A stretch of 64,000 nucleotides of DNA, taken from positions 3,038,001-3,102,000 of the forward strand of contig NZ_CP121197.1 in NCBI RefSeq assembly GCF_029625215.1. The letters run 5' to 3'. Positions 1-9,319 of this stretch are shown here, piece by piece; within the stretch, counting starts at the first letter, position 1; each line of letters begins with the position of its first letter. Origin of the DNA: Aurantibacillus circumpalustris. GTDB lineage: Bacteria; Bacteroidota; Bacteroidia; B-17B0; Aurantibacillaceae. The position numbers and the translations under genes were made by a program. The notes beneath the pieces were generated by a model. The model was given only the letters and a program-made list of their open reading frames with translations. It did no database searches and had not been told where the DNA came from.

Positions 1-941
1 AACAACTTGCTTTTTATTTTGAAGCATACAACACCGATAAAGTACTTGGTGTGAATAAGTCTTTTATTTTTTCTTATTATCTCGAGATAAATGCAGATCG
101 TACCATACTAAATAATTATGGTGCTTTCAAAAAACAAACGACCGCAGCCGTTAATCCGCTGCTTGCTAAATTAGACATAAGTAAGTTAGCTAGTGGCAAT
201 TACAATCTTGTTATTCAAGTAAAAGATGAAGATAACAAATTGCATTTAGAGAAAAAATACTTTTTTCAAAGATTAAATACAACAGCCGATAAAATTGAAA
301 GGCAACGTTATAACAATGAACAAAGCATTGCCGAGTATGTGGGACAATGTAATAATCTTGATACGCTTAAAATGTTTGTGGAGTGTTTGTGGCCAATTGC
401 AAACAGTTATGATAAGGAACGTATAATCAATCAGTCTCTTGGAAAAGATGGTCAAATAATGAAGAACTTTGTTGTTGATTTTTGGGAACGAAGGGCTGCT
501 GATACAGCCAATCCTATAAAGCTGTGGGCTGCCTATTATAAAGAGGTTCAACAGACCCTGATTCTTTTTAAGTGTGGTAAGCAGAAAGGATACTACTCTG
601 ACCGCGGACGTGTTTATCTTCAGTATGGCGCTCCAAGTCAACGCAGTCAGCAAAACATCGAAAACAATACCTTTCCATACGAGATTTGGCAGTATTACAG
701 AACGTCAGATGCTGTAAATGGGCAGTTTTTTAGTAACAAAAAATTTGTATTCGTAAATAATATGTTGGGTGACGATTGTTTTAAGTTAATTCACAGCGAC
801 ATGCGAGGTGAAATAAATAATCCAAGATGGCAATTTGAAGTCACCCGAAGGAATAACAATGGTTTGGGAGATCTTGATAACACAACTCCTGCGGGAACGG
901 AGTATAACCAATTTAATGAAATTTATAGTAACCCGAGATAG
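1..941 (+). CDS. GWxTD domain-containing protein, 3' part (5' end outside window)
   Basis: The reading frame is already open at base 3 and runs to the TAG at 939-941, so the gene begins before the window. The C-terminal half carries the hallmark of the GWxTD family seen in Bacteroidota and other phyla: a GYYSDRGRVYLQYGAPS segment (here GYYSD for GWxTD) followed by a PYEIWQYY motif. The family is usually secreted or envelope-associated and its biochemical role is not known. The gene for a glycosyltransferase starts 5 bases downstream on the same strand, so the two are probably co-transcribed. Family assignment is firm; function is not. Confidence 0.8.
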   Translation, partial: QLAFYFEAYNTDKVLGVNKSFIFSYYLEINADRTILNNYGAFKKQTTAAVNPLLAKLDISKLASGNYNLVIQVKDEDNKLHLEKKYFFQRLNTTADKIERQRYNNEQSIAEYVGQCNNLDTLKMFVECLWPIANSYDKERIINQSLGKDGQIMKNFVVDFWERRAADTANPIKLWAAYYKEVQQTLILFKCGKQKGYYSDRGRVYLQYGAPSQRSQQNIENNTFPYEIWQYYRTSDAVNGQFFSNKKFVFVNNMLGDDCFKLIHSDMRGEINNPRWQFEVTRRNNNGLGDLDNTTPAGTEYNQFNEIYSNPR

Positions 942-946
942 AAAAC

Positions 947-2002
947 ATGAGTGAGTCGAATGTTGCGGTGGTTATTTTAAATTTTAATGGTAAATCTTTT
1001 CTAGAAAAATTCCTTCCTGGAATTATTAAAAACTCATCACCACATAAAATAGTTGTAGCCGATAATGGTAGTACCGACGACTCCCTTAACTATTTAGAAT
1101 CTCATTTTCCTCAAGTTTCTATTATCAAAAATGGAGGAAACTATGGGTATGCGAAAGGTTATAATTTAGCACTCCAAAAAGTAGAAGCCGATTATTTTGT
1201 ACTCTTAAATAGCGATGTGGAAGTAACTCCAAATTGGATTGAACCCATTATTTTGTTAATGGATGTGGATAAACAAATTGCGGCCTGCCAACCCAAACTA
1301 ATCGACTATGCTAAGAGAAACCTCTTTGAATATGCAGGCGCTTCTGGTGGTTTTATTGATAAATACGGTTATCCATTTTGTAGAGGCCGCATTTTTAATA
1401 CACTCGAAGAAGATAATGGTCAGCATAATGTTGCACGTGAAGTTTTTTGGGCTAGCGGAGCTTGTTTATTTATTCGGGCAGATGCTTTTAGAAGAGTGGG
1501 GGGATTTGATGATGATTATTTTGCGCACATGGAAGAAATAGATTTGTGTTGGCGGTTAAAAAATCTTGGTTATAAAATATATGTAGAACCGGCTTCCGTT
1601 ATCTACCATATTGGAGGCGGAACTTTGAACAAGCTTTCGAAACGTAAAACCTTTCTTAATTTTAGAAATAATTTGGTTACGTATACTAAAAATAGTCATT
1701 CGAGTTTTTTATTTTGGAGGATCTTACTTCGATTTATTTTAGACGGTGTTGCTGCCTTTAAATTTTTATTCGATGGACAACCAAAACATTTTTTTGCTGT
1801 ATTAAAAGCGCACGGCAATTATTATCTCTGGCTTCCGCGAACGCTTGCAAAACGCAGGTTAATGAAAAGAATGACAGGGTTTAATTACACAGAAACGGAA
1901 ATTTATCAGTCTAGTATTGTCTCTGAACACTTCCTAAAACATAAAAATAAATTCAGTGATCTGCAGGAATCTTTTTTTAAAACTAAGTCTATCAGCAGAT
2001 AA
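947..2002 (+). CDS. Family 2 glycosyltransferase
   Basis: This 351-residue protein is a GT-A fold glycosyltransferase, expected to move a sugar from a nucleotide-sugar donor onto a surface glycan or lipid-linked acceptor at the cytoplasmic face of the membrane. Visible marks are the N-terminal AVVILNFNG strand, the ADNGSTDDS nucleotide-binding segment near residue 40, the LLNSDVE (DxD-like) metal site near residue 90, and the ASGACLFIRADAF ... GGFDDDYFAHMEEIDLCWRL acceptor/catalytic region near residues 175-205, typical of rhamnosyltransferase-like GT2 enzymes. The C-terminal 110 residues are basic and hydrophobic, consistent with membrane association. It follows the GWxTD gene by 5 bases. 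The specific sugar cannot be told. Confidence 0.9.
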   Translation: MSESNVAVVILNFNGKSFLEKFLPGIIKNSSPHKIVVADNGSTDDSLNYLESHFPQVSIIKNGGNYGYAKGYNLALQKVEADYFVLLNSDVEVTPNWIEPIILLMDVDKQIAACQPKLIDYAKRNLFEYAGASGGFIDKYGYPFCRGRIFNTLEEDNGQHNVAREVFWASGACLFIRADAFRRVGGFDDDYFAHMEEIDLCWRLKNLGYKIYVEPASVIYHIGGGTLNKLSKRKTFLNFRNNLVTYTKNSHSSFLFWRILLRFILDGVAAFKFLFDGQPKHFFAVLKAHGNYYLWLPRTLAKRRLMKRMTGFNYTETEIYQSSIVSEHFLKHKNKFSDLQESFFKTKSISR

Positions 2003-2186
2003 AGTTCCGTTTTGCTTGTAAAGCTGAAAGTCAGGAAGGTAAAGTAGTTGCACGAAAAAAAGTTATGGCGAATTAATTTAGTTTTTGAGAAAACTCCTTT
2101 AGTTAAAAATTTAATGTTTAATACCGCGTTATTTGCTGTGGTTCGCTGTTCATTTTCAAACATCATCAGATCAGTTAAAATCTGTT

Positions 2187-3728
2187 TTAAGCAATTTTTT
2201 GTTCCGCAATCAAAGCTGCTGCTGGACCTTTTTGTTTCTCTGAAATAAAATATAAACCTAAAAAGGTAAAAAGCCCATTAATAAGTATTAACTCATTTCC
2301 TATTTTATAACCCGAAAACAAAGATTCTGATAATTGGTTCAAACCTAAACTCATGTGAAGTTTCTTTTCATACCAGTTTGGACTGCAAGTGACATCTAGG
2401 GCTAATACAATCAATGGCGCAATAATGCAAACATACCAAATCAGTTTGTCGTTCAGTTTTCGATTTGTAAGTATTCCGAAAGAGAATAAGCCCAAGAGCG
2501 GTCCGTATGTGATGCTGGCAAATTTTAAAATAAAATCAATAATTAATTTATCATTAATTGCTTTAAAAATTAATACCATTAGAAAAAATGAAGCGGCAAT
2601 TGAAAAATGAACCTTTAAACGCGTGTTTCTTTTTTGTTTTTCAGTTCCTTCTTTTCGCTTCATGTCAAGGATATCAATACAATAACAAGAAGTGATCGAT
2701 GTGATGGCACCATCCACACTTGGAAATAGAGCCGATATCAAGGCAAGTATAAATATAATTCCGATTATCCCACTAAAAGTGTCACTGAGAGCGATGGTTG
2801 GAAAAAGGTCATCTGGAGCCACATTAATACCTTTGGAACTAGCATATAGGTAAAGAATCCCACCTAAAAAAAGAAACAGCAAATTAACTATTACAAGTAC
2901 CACAGAAAAGGAAATAATGTTCTTTTGAGAGTCACGAATGGTTTTAACACTGATGTTTTTTTGCATCATTTCCTGATCAAGTCCTGTCATAGCAATAGCT
3001 ATAAATGCGCCACCAATTATTTGTTTGAGGAAGTAAGAACCCGACATGACATCGAAGTTAAACACTTTGGTATATCCCTTTTCATTCATTTGTGCTAGTG
3101 CTCCTGAAAAATCAAGTCCCATCGCTTTAACGATCACAATTATACAAACAACCAAACCTAACAACATTCCTGTAGTCTGCAGGGTATCGGTGTAAATAAT
3201 TGTTTTTACTCCTCCTTCAAACGTGTATAAAATTATAAGTGCCAATATTACCAGCGTGGTGAGCTCAAATGGAATCCCTAACTTATCGAAAATAAATATC
3301 TGTAGAACACTGATTACTAAATAAAGTCTGGCAGTTGCACCAACCAAACGCGATAAAATAAAAAAGAAAGCACCTGCTTTATGTGCGTTTATTCCAAACC
3401 GTTTTTCTAAGTAGGTGTAAATAGACGTGAGATTTAATTTGTAATACAATGGAATTAAAACAAAGGCAATAACCATGTACCCAATTAAATACCCTAAAAC
3501 TATCTGGAAGTAAAAAAAATTATTCGTAGCAACACCTCCAGGTACGCTCACAAAGGTCACACCACTTAAACTGGTGCCTATCATTCCGAAAGCAACGAGC
3601 ATCCAATTGCTATTTTTATTTCCGATAAAAAAAGAATCGTTGGTTGAATTTCGTCCTGTAATCCATGCCACCAAAAGCAGTAAAGCGAAATAGGAAATAA
3701 CAATGGTAAATAATAAAATAGGAGACAT
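2187..3728 (-). CDS. Sodium:solute symporter family transporter
   Basis: A 513-residue integral membrane protein of the SSS (SLC5-like) family. It has about 13 hydrophobic segments, the conserved N-terminal ITGRNSTNDSFFIGNKNSNW region ahead of the first core helices, a GxIGTSLSGVTFVSVPG segment in TM2, and a YTFEGGVKTIIYTDTLQ loop that is characteristic of the family. It should couple inward Na+ flux to uptake of an organic solute; the solute (sugar, amino acid, vitamin or sialic acid) cannot be decided. It is monocistronic and convergent with the glycosyltransferase gene. Length matches the family. Confidence 0.9.
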   Translation of the reverse strand: MSPILLFTIVISYFALLLLVAWITGRNSTNDSFFIGNKNSNWMLVAFGMIGTSLSGVTFVSVPGGVATNNFFYFQIVLGYLIGYMVIAFVLIPLYYKLNLTSIYTYLEKRFGINAHKAGAFFFILSRLVGATARLYLVISVLQIFIFDKLGIPFELTTLVILALIILYTFEGGVKTIIYTDTLQTTGMLLGLVVCIIVIVKAMGLDFSGALAQMNEKGYTKVFNFDVMSGSYFLKQIIGGAFIAIAMTGLDQEMMQKNISVKTIRDSQKNIISFSVVLVIVNLLFLFLGGILYLYASSKGINVAPDDLFPTIALSDTFSGIIGIIFILALISALFPSVDGAITSITSCYCIDILDMKRKEGTEKQKRNTRLKVHFSIAASFFLMVLIFKAINDKLIIDFILKFASITYGPLLGLFSFGILTNRKLNDKLIWYVCIIAPLIVLALDVTCSPNWYEKKLHMSLGLNQLSESLFSGYKIGNELILINGLFTFLGLYFISEKQKGPAAALIAEQKIA

Positions 3729-3914
3729 CGGCTAAAATTCTTGTTCGCACAAAGATTTATGAATTAGTGTTTAAAAAAAAGAAATTTGAGAATAGTTCTA
3801 AACAAAATCGGGGTGGATAAATACTCAATCTGATGAATATCATAAGTAATCTAATCATTACTATCGTTTTGTTCCATTGTAATATTTATTTATCTTGTTT
3901 ATGATTTTAAGCTT

Positions 3915-4574
3915 ATGAAATTGATCTGCGGAATTTTAGTATTATTGGTTTTACAAAACTGTGCCCCCTCGCGGTATGTAAAACCTTTGACTAAAGGCCA
4001 AAAAGCGATTAGTTTTACATTTGGGGGGCCATTAATAAAATTTGGCGGAGCGCCCATCCCTATTCCCTTTACCACTTTAGGATATGGGTTTGGTATAACG
4101 GATGATATAACTGTTTACGGAAATCTGCATACCACAAGTTTGTTATTTGGTAATGCTCAGACTGATTTAGGAGCAACCTTTAACCTTTATAAAAAGGAAA
4201 ACACATTTGGAATTACTGCCGCTCCTTCGTTGCAATTAGCTTATAACATTAGAAACAAAACAGGTTTTCGGGTTTGGCCTTCAGCAGACGTGAATGCTTA
4301 TTTTCATTTGACTAAAAAACCATCTTATCTATATGCAGGACTAAACTCTTGGTTCGAACTCTCCACCACAAAAGAGCACAACGAAACTCAACAAAAGCAT
4401 ATTATCCCAAATATTCATTTAGGTTACACAGTTGTGAAAACAAAATGGCAGCATCAATTTGAATTCAAATATCTTGGACTCGGAATGAATAATCAACCTG
4501 GAGTAGTTGATTATATTGGAGTTTCTGGTAAAGGAACTCTTGGCCTTTATTATTCATTAATCAGGAAATTTTAG
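3915..4574 (+). CDS. Outer-membrane-type lipoprotein, unknown function
   Basis: The 219-residue product begins with a lipoprotein signal peptide: a hydrophobic stretch, then VLQNC at residues 12-16, with Cys16 as the likely lipidation site. The rest has alternating short beta segments rich in Gly, Phe, Tyr and Thr and ends in Phe, which suggests a small beta-barrel or beta-sandwich exported protein. It is joined directly to the next gene (its stop codon abuts the ATG at 4575), so the two lipoproteins form an operon. I do not recognise a specific family. Confidence 0.75.
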   Translation: MKLICGILVLLVLQNCAPSRYVKPLTKGQKAISFTFGGPLIKFGGAPIPIPFTTLGYGFGITDDITVYGNLHTTSLLFGNAQTDLGATFNLYKKENTFGITAAPSLQLAYNIRNKTGFRVWPSADVNAYFHLTKKPSYLYAGLNSWFELSTTKEHNETQQKHIIPNIHLGYTVVKTKWQHQFEFKYLGLGMNNQPGVVDYIGVSGKGTLGLYYSLIRKF

Positions 4575-5465
4575 ATGAAGAGTGTTTGTTTCATAGCCGT
4601 TCTATTTTTAGTTTCATCTTGTTTAAAACTAGACACGAACCTTTACAATACCACTGATAAAATAAGCGAATACAAATTAGACAATTATTCTGGCGAACAG
4701 GATTTTATTTTAGACGATACCTATACAATTCCCTCAGATAAAATTACCTTGTTCTCCTTGGCTTCACAATCAGAAAACGAAAGTTCTGCAACCGCTATCA
4801 AAGCCTTATATATTGGCGATCTAAATAGAATTAATATGGACACCGTTATTTTATACTGCCACGGTAACAAATGGCACATGGATTTTTACTGGCAGCGTGC
4901 AAAAATACTCGCACACATAAATGGTAAAAATAATTACGGAGTAATGATGATGGACTATCGTGGTTTTGGTTTAAGTTCTGGGAAACCAACAGAAGAAGGT
5001 ATGTATGCCGATGTCGATGCGTGTATGAAATGGTTAAAAGAAAAAGGCTTGACAAGTGAACGTTTAATTATTTATGGATTTAGTCTTGGTAGTGCTTCAG
5101 CAACAGAACTTTCCGCAAATCCAAAAACATTAACACCCTCTAAATTAATTTTGGAAGCGCCTTTTGCCAGCGCTGCAGTCATGGTTCAAGATGCTTCGCA
5201 ATTAAATATGCCGGCAGACTATTTTACAGACCTTAAAATTGATAATGCCGAAGAAATTAAGAAAGTAAGTCAGCCTTTTTTGTGGATGCACGGAACTATG
5301 GATAATTTTTTAAACTATAAAACCCATGGGGAAGTGGTTTATAAAAACTATGCAGGTAGTTATAAAGAAAAATTTCTTGTTGATGTTGCCGACCACGGTG
5401 AAATACCTGTTAAGATGGGGTTTGAGCTTTATTTAAAAACGATTGGAGAATTTATTAGGAAGTAG
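4575..5465 (+). CDS. Alpha/beta hydrolase lipoprotein
   Basis: A 296-residue alpha/beta hydrolase with a lipoprotein signal (VSSCLK, Cys16). The nucleophile elbow is GFSLGS (Ser in the GxSxG position, near residue 170). The likely acid is the Asp in MHGTMDNFLNY and the His is in VADHGEIP near the C-terminus. The YCHGNKWHMDFY and DYRGFGLSSGKP segments are the oxyanion-hole and cap-proximal strands of the family. It should be an envelope-anchored esterase or peptidase-like hydrolase. It is translationally adjacent to the preceding lipoprotein gene. Substrate is unknown. Confidence 0.85.
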   Translation: MKSVCFIAVLFLVSSCLKLDTNLYNTTDKISEYKLDNYSGEQDFILDDTYTIPSDKITLFSLASQSENESSATAIKALYIGDLNRINMDTVILYCHGNKWHMDFYWQRAKILAHINGKNNYGVMMMDYRGFGLSSGKPTEEGMYADVDACMKWLKEKGLTSERLIIYGFSLGSASATELSANPKTLTPSKLILEAPFASAAVMVQDASQLNMPADYFTDLKIDNAEEIKKVSQPFLWMHGTMDNFLNYKTHGEVVYKNYAGSYKEKFLVDVADHGEIPVKMGFELYLKTIGEFIRK

Positions 5466-5477
5466 TCTTATAAACAC

Positions 5478-5636
5478 TAATTGCACGAATTACACTAAGC
5501 CCCAATAAACCATTCGTGTATTTCCGATACAGAAAATTTGCACCAACCATTCGTGTAATTTGTGAAATTCATGTTTTTCTAACTAGGGGAATTTAAACCA
5601 ACAATTCGTGTTAATTTGTGAAATTAGTGGCTTTCC
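5478..5636. repeat. Degenerate ATTCGTGT / TTTGTGAAATT intergenic repeats
   Basis: The gap before recR contains three variants of ATTCGTGTA/ATTCGTGTTA (about 5512, 5549 and 5605), two of them followed by ATTTGTGAAATT and then CATG or AGTGG. These look like decayed copies of one short intergenic repeat. No ORF is supported here. Similar phrases occur in intergenic DNA of other Bacteroidota, from memory; I cannot check copy number outside the window. Confidence 0.5.
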
Positions 5637-5650
5637 TTACCGGAGATTTC

Positions 5651-5658
5651 TATCTTTG
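5651..5658 (+). promoter_or_regulatory. -7 promoter box of recR
   Basis: TATCTTTG matches the Bacteroidota primary sigma factor -7 consensus TAnnTTTG exactly. It ends 6 bases before the TTG start codon of recR, so transcription would start at or within a couple of bases of that codon. No convincing -33 TTTG lies at the usual distance. Confidence 0.6.
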
Positions 5659-5664
5659 TAAACC

Positions 5665-6282
5665 TTGGAATTTAGCTCTAAAATTATAGAACAGGCTGTT
5701 GAAGCCTTTGCACAATTGCCCGGTGTTGGTAAAAAAACAGCCTTACGTTTTGTGTTGCATGTTATTAAACAAGACAAACAACAATCAGAGAATTTAAGCC
5801 ACCTCATTACACAGCTTAAAAACGATTTACGGTATTGTCAAAAATGCCATAATATTTCCGAAAATGATATTTGCGAAATCTGTGCAAATCCTTCACGTGA
5901 TGAGACTGTTGTTTGTGTAGTGCAAGACTACCGAGATATCATGGCCATCGAAAACACAGGTCTTTACAAAGGTCACTACCATGTTCTTGGTGGATTAATT
6001 TCTCCTCTTGAAGGAATAACTCCCTCGGGATTAAATATTGAAACACTTGTAAATAAAATAAGTAGGAATTCCGTCACTGAAATCATACTTGCTTTAAATG
6101 CTACCATGGAAGGAGAAACAACTTCTTTTTATATTTTTAGAAAAATTGCTCAATACAATATTAAACTGAGCGCTATAGCCAGAGGCATTGCCGTTGGTGA
6201 CGAATTAGAATACGCCGATGAAGTTACACTTGGGCGTTCTATCATTAATCGCATCCCATTTGATTCTCTATTAAAAAAATAA
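5665..6282 (+). CDS. recR: Recombination mediator protein RecR
   Basis: RecR (205 residues) acts with RecO/RecF to load RecA on gapped DNA in the cytoplasm. In order: a helix-hairpin-helix LPGVGKKTALRF (about residues 18-29), a Cys4 zinc finger CQKC...CEIC (about 53-71), and a Toprim domain VVCVVQDYRDIMAIE...HVLGG (about 78-110). Length matches the family. The start is a TTG: it gives the family's usual short N-terminus, and no in-frame ATG precedes the helix-hairpin-helix. The stop overlaps the next ATG by one base (TAATG), implying coupling with the acetyltransferase gene. Its -7 box lies only 6 bases upstream. Confidence 0.97.
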   Translation: MEFSSKIIEQAVEAFAQLPGVGKKTALRFVLHVIKQDKQQSENLSHLITQLKNDLRYCQKCHNISENDICEICANPSRDETVVCVVQDYRDIMAIENTGLYKGHYHVLGGLISPLEGITPSGLNIETLVNKISRNSVTEIILALNATMEGETTSFYIFRKIAQYNIKLSAIARGIAVGDELEYADEVTLGRSIINRIPFDSLLKK

Positions 6283-6707
6283 TGAATAAGGCCGATCTTA
6301 AAACAGAAGTTTGTTCTACTAAAAATTTTGAATTGGTTAAAAAGTACATTGCTGAATTTGAGTTAGACGATCGTCAATTAAAACAGAACGAATTTCTTAC
6401 AGTAAGTGATGATAAGGGTTTGCTTGGTTTTGGAAGGTTGAGAGAATATAGTGATTTTACGGAATTTTGTTCTTTAGGAATAATTACTCATGAAAGATCA
6501 AAAGGACTCGGCAAACATTTATGCGAGGTATTGATTAAGAAGGCTCCTAATAGTATTTATATTGTTTGTGTTATTCCCTCGTATTTTGTTCCTATGGGTT
6601 TTGAAATCTGTACCGAATATCCTGAAGAAATTCTCGACAAATTAAAGTACTGCAACAATAGTTTGTGTGTCGAAGAAGGCTATGTGGTAATGCGAAAACT
6701 GAAATAG
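6282..6707 (+). CDS. GNAT family N-acetyltransferase
   Basis: A 141-residue single-domain GNAT protein. It has the beta4 strand EFCSLGIITHERSKGLGKHLCEVLIKKA, which contains the acetyl-CoA pyrophosphate-binding RSKGLGKHL signature (Q/RxxGxG/A type). A following ...VIPSYFVPMGFEICTEYPEE segment matches the C-terminal beta5-alpha4 part, including the common 'F...GF' turn. It should acetylate an amine on a small molecule or protein with acetyl-CoA. It overlaps recR by one base and is translated from the same message. Substrate unknown. Confidence 0.85.
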   Translation: MNKADLKTEVCSTKNFELVKKYIAEFELDDRQLKQNEFLTVSDDKGLLGFGRLREYSDFTEFCSLGIITHERSKGLGKHLCEVLIKKAPNSIYIVCVIPSYFVPMGFEICTEYPEEILDKLKYCNNSLCVEEGYVVMRKLK

Positions 6708-6832
6708 ATTTTAGTTTTTTTATAATAACACCGATATCTAGTATTCAACAAAGATTCCGATTTATACTGGTCCTATCGCATTTCCTCAGTGACTGCGTGC
6801 CTCTGTATCTCTACGTTGTAAAATAGCAGCCT

Positions 6833-9259
6833 CTATTCGTTCTTTTGCATAATAATCATTTCTACGCGACGGTTTTTTCTTTTTCCTTCATTAGTCGCAT
6901 TATCAGCAATAGGAATATTTTGACCAAACCATTCGGTCAGCACATTTTCAGAAGGAACTCCTTTTTTAACTAAAAAATTCTGAACGGCATTTGCTCTTTT
7001 TTCAGATAAAATTAAATTACTTTCCTCAGTACCAATATTATCAGTGTGCCCACTTAATTTAATTTTCCAATCAGTGCCATGATTTATTAAAAGCCTTGCA
7101 AGAGAACCTAAGGCTGGAAGAGAGGCTTTTTTAATAATATCTTTTCCACTTTCAAACTCTAAAGTAGCAAATGCTTTTTCTAAAATGCGCTTTTCGGCAG
7201 GTGCTAATACTATCGGTTCAGGACAACCGTGATAAGCTTCCACACCAGGAACAGTGATACAAGAATCTAACTTATCTATAATGCCATCTTTGTCTGTGTC
7301 GGGCCAAGGGCAACCAAGGTTTTCTAGCGGCCCTGCTTCATCAGGACAAGGATCAATTCCATCATGAAAAAAATCACCGTCTCTGTTATTACAACCTTTG
7401 TATTTTGCAATTCCTTTTATGGTTGGGCAATCATCTTCTTTGTCAATAATTCCATCGCCATCTGTATCTGGACAACCTTTGTATTTTTTTGTTCCGGCCG
7501 CATCAGGGCAATCATCGTCTTTGTCAGGAATCGAATCATTGTCTCGATCAGGGCAACCTCTCATCGCAAGACTTCCTATTTCATAAGGACATTGATCGTC
7601 TCCATCTTTTATACCATCACCATCGGTATCAGGACAGCCTTTAAATTCAGCCAAACCAAATTGACCAGGACAAGCATCTGACTTATCAGGAATGCCATCC
7701 CCATCTTTATCGGGACAACCTTTTAATGCGACAAGTCCAGGTGTATCAGGACATTCATCTTTATCATCTTTTACACCATCGCCATCGCGATCTCTAAGAT
7801 GTTTGTATGGAATAGAAACTTTAAGAATGGCATAAAAATTAAACGCAGAAATATCGCCTTTAAAAATCGGTTTAATGTCGTTTGTTCCGAAACAAATTGG
7901 ACCTAAACGCATGTTTATGCCGGTCAGGAGATTATCTGAACGTCTAGCAGACAATGTATTATAGGTAAACGGAAAAGACAAGTCAAACCAATAATGTTCT
8001 ATACGTGGTGCAAAACAAACAGAGGAATAATTATAAACTCTGTAAGAATTCGATTTACTGAAATTTGAGAAATGGGTACTTAGGTTTAAATAGAAAAAGC
8101 GATTCAGTGCATAGTCAATTTGCGTATTAAATGCTGTTGGGAGTTTAATACTGTATTTATCATTATTAGAATTTTCATTAGAGAATTCAGCACGCATAAG
8201 TGAATCAAACATCGCGTAATCAGCTACTGTGGTAAACTGGAGAAAATTATCTCTTCGCACCGCAATGTCCAAATCGTAATAACTACCTTGTTTTGTGAAA
8301 TTAATTTTCCCTAAATCAACTAGTGAAGCTCCAATTTTGAGTTTGTATTTATTTAAGTCGTTTCGCCATTTAAAGTGCTTACCATCAGGTTTATATTTAA
8401 AGTCCTGAAATTTTGGCCGCCACTCATAAATAATTCCAAGATCAAGCCCAAAATTTAATTTGGTAACGGGATGGTAAAAGTCGCGCACAGGACGCTCGCT
8501 ATCTAATGGAGATTTAAAATTATCGGAATGCCCGTAAGCTAATTTAGCATCAAAATAACTTAAAGTATCCAGTGTGCTTAGTTTAAAATCTAGATCTTTA
8601 ATAATAAAATAAGCGCTCTCTAAACCTTGAACGAGTTTTGGTGTCGCACCAACTTTTACAAAATGTTTGTTTTTATCTTTTAAAACGCGCGAGTAGGTGA
8701 GTCCGTATTCTGCCCAACTCATTTGCACGGCGCTTAAATTTTTTGCTTGTATGCGATTGTTTTGGGTAATATTCAAATCAAGTTCTTTTTCAAATAAATT
8801 CGCCATTTCTTGCGGCATTCCATCAAAGTTGCTGATTTGTCTCACACTCCAAGTAAAAGCAATAGCATTTTTGGAGTTGATTTGATACATCACTGAAGGC
8901 AAAAGAACTCTGTTTTCAAGAATAACAGCGCGGTCTTTTGAATTAGAAAATATATTAAAATTCTTATAAACATTATCAGGAACATTAGGAGTATTGTTTT
9001 TCCACGTGTCTGGAAATTTACCATCAGTACGTTTTAAGGATTCTCTTTTGATTTGAAACCAAGAGTTATTAAAATTGAAATCTAAACCTGTTAAAAGAAT
9101 ATCTAATTTTAATCGGTTATCTGCCGCTGCCGCAGGATTAGAAATAACCTGATTTAAGCCACTAAAATTTCCACCCCCATAGGAAAAATAATCCTGAGCA
9201 AACACTTTAGAATTTAGGAAAATAAGAAAGCCAATTAAAATAAGGGCTCGAAGGCTCAT
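6833..9259 (-). CDS. DUF5723-TSP3-OmpA outer-membrane protein
   Basis: An 808-residue envelope protein. A signal peptide (about 1-21) is followed by a beta-barrel-like N-terminal region of the DUF5723 type (NPAAAADNRLKLDILLTGL near residue 40; about 22-480). Next come seven Ca2+-binding thrombospondin type 3 repeats of the DxDGDGIxD...CP form (about 490-690), and finally an OmpA C-terminal peptidoglycan-binding domain (SGHTDNIGTEESN and NEGKRKNRRVEM, about 700-805). It should anchor the outer membrane to peptidoglycan. It lies just downstream of the T9SS exoprotein gene, 60 bases apart, and may be co-expressed. Domain order is normal for Bacteroidota. Confidence 0.9.
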   Translation of the reverse strand: MSLRALILIGFLIFLNSKVFAQDYFSYGGGNFSGLNQVISNPAAAADNRLKLDILLTGLDFNFNNSWFQIKRESLKRTDGKFPDTWKNNTPNVPDNVYKNFNIFSNSKDRAVILENRVLLPSVMYQINSKNAIAFTWSVRQISNFDGMPQEMANLFEKELDLNITQNNRIQAKNLSAVQMSWAEYGLTYSRVLKDKNKHFVKVGATPKLVQGLESAYFIIKDLDFKLSTLDTLSYFDAKLAYGHSDNFKSPLDSERPVRDFYHPVTKLNFGLDLGIIYEWRPKFQDFKYKPDGKHFKWRNDLNKYKLKIGASLVDLGKINFTKQGSYYDLDIAVRRDNFLQFTTVADYAMFDSLMRAEFSNENSNNDKYSIKLPTAFNTQIDYALNRFFYLNLSTHFSNFSKSNSYRVYNYSSVCFAPRIEHYWFDLSFPFTYNTLSARRSDNLLTGINMRLGPICFGTNDIKPIFKGDISAFNFYAILKVSIPYKHLRDRDGDGVKDDKDECPDTPGLVALKGCPDKDGDGIPDKSDACPGQFGLAEFKGCPDTDGDGIKDGDDQCPYEIGSLAMRGCPDRDNDSIPDKDDDCPDAAGTKKYKGCPDTDGDGIIDKEDDCPTIKGIAKYKGCNNRDGDFFHDGIDPCPDEAGPLENLGCPWPDTDKDGIIDKLDSCITVPGVEAYHGCPEPIVLAPAEKRILEKAFATLEFESGKDIIKKASLPALGSLARLLINHGTDWKIKLSGHTDNIGTEESNLILSEKRANAVQNFLVKKGVPSENVLTEWFGQNIPIADNATNEGKRKNRRVEMIIMQKNE

Positions 9260-9319
9260 GTTACTAACAAATATAGTAAAAAAAGGGAATAAATTAGCCT
9301 TAAGAAAATAAGTTGGGCT

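Noticed and set aside
7364-7681. Open frames opposite the TSP3 repeats
   Set aside because: They mirror the repeat coding on the minus strand and carry no independent signature.
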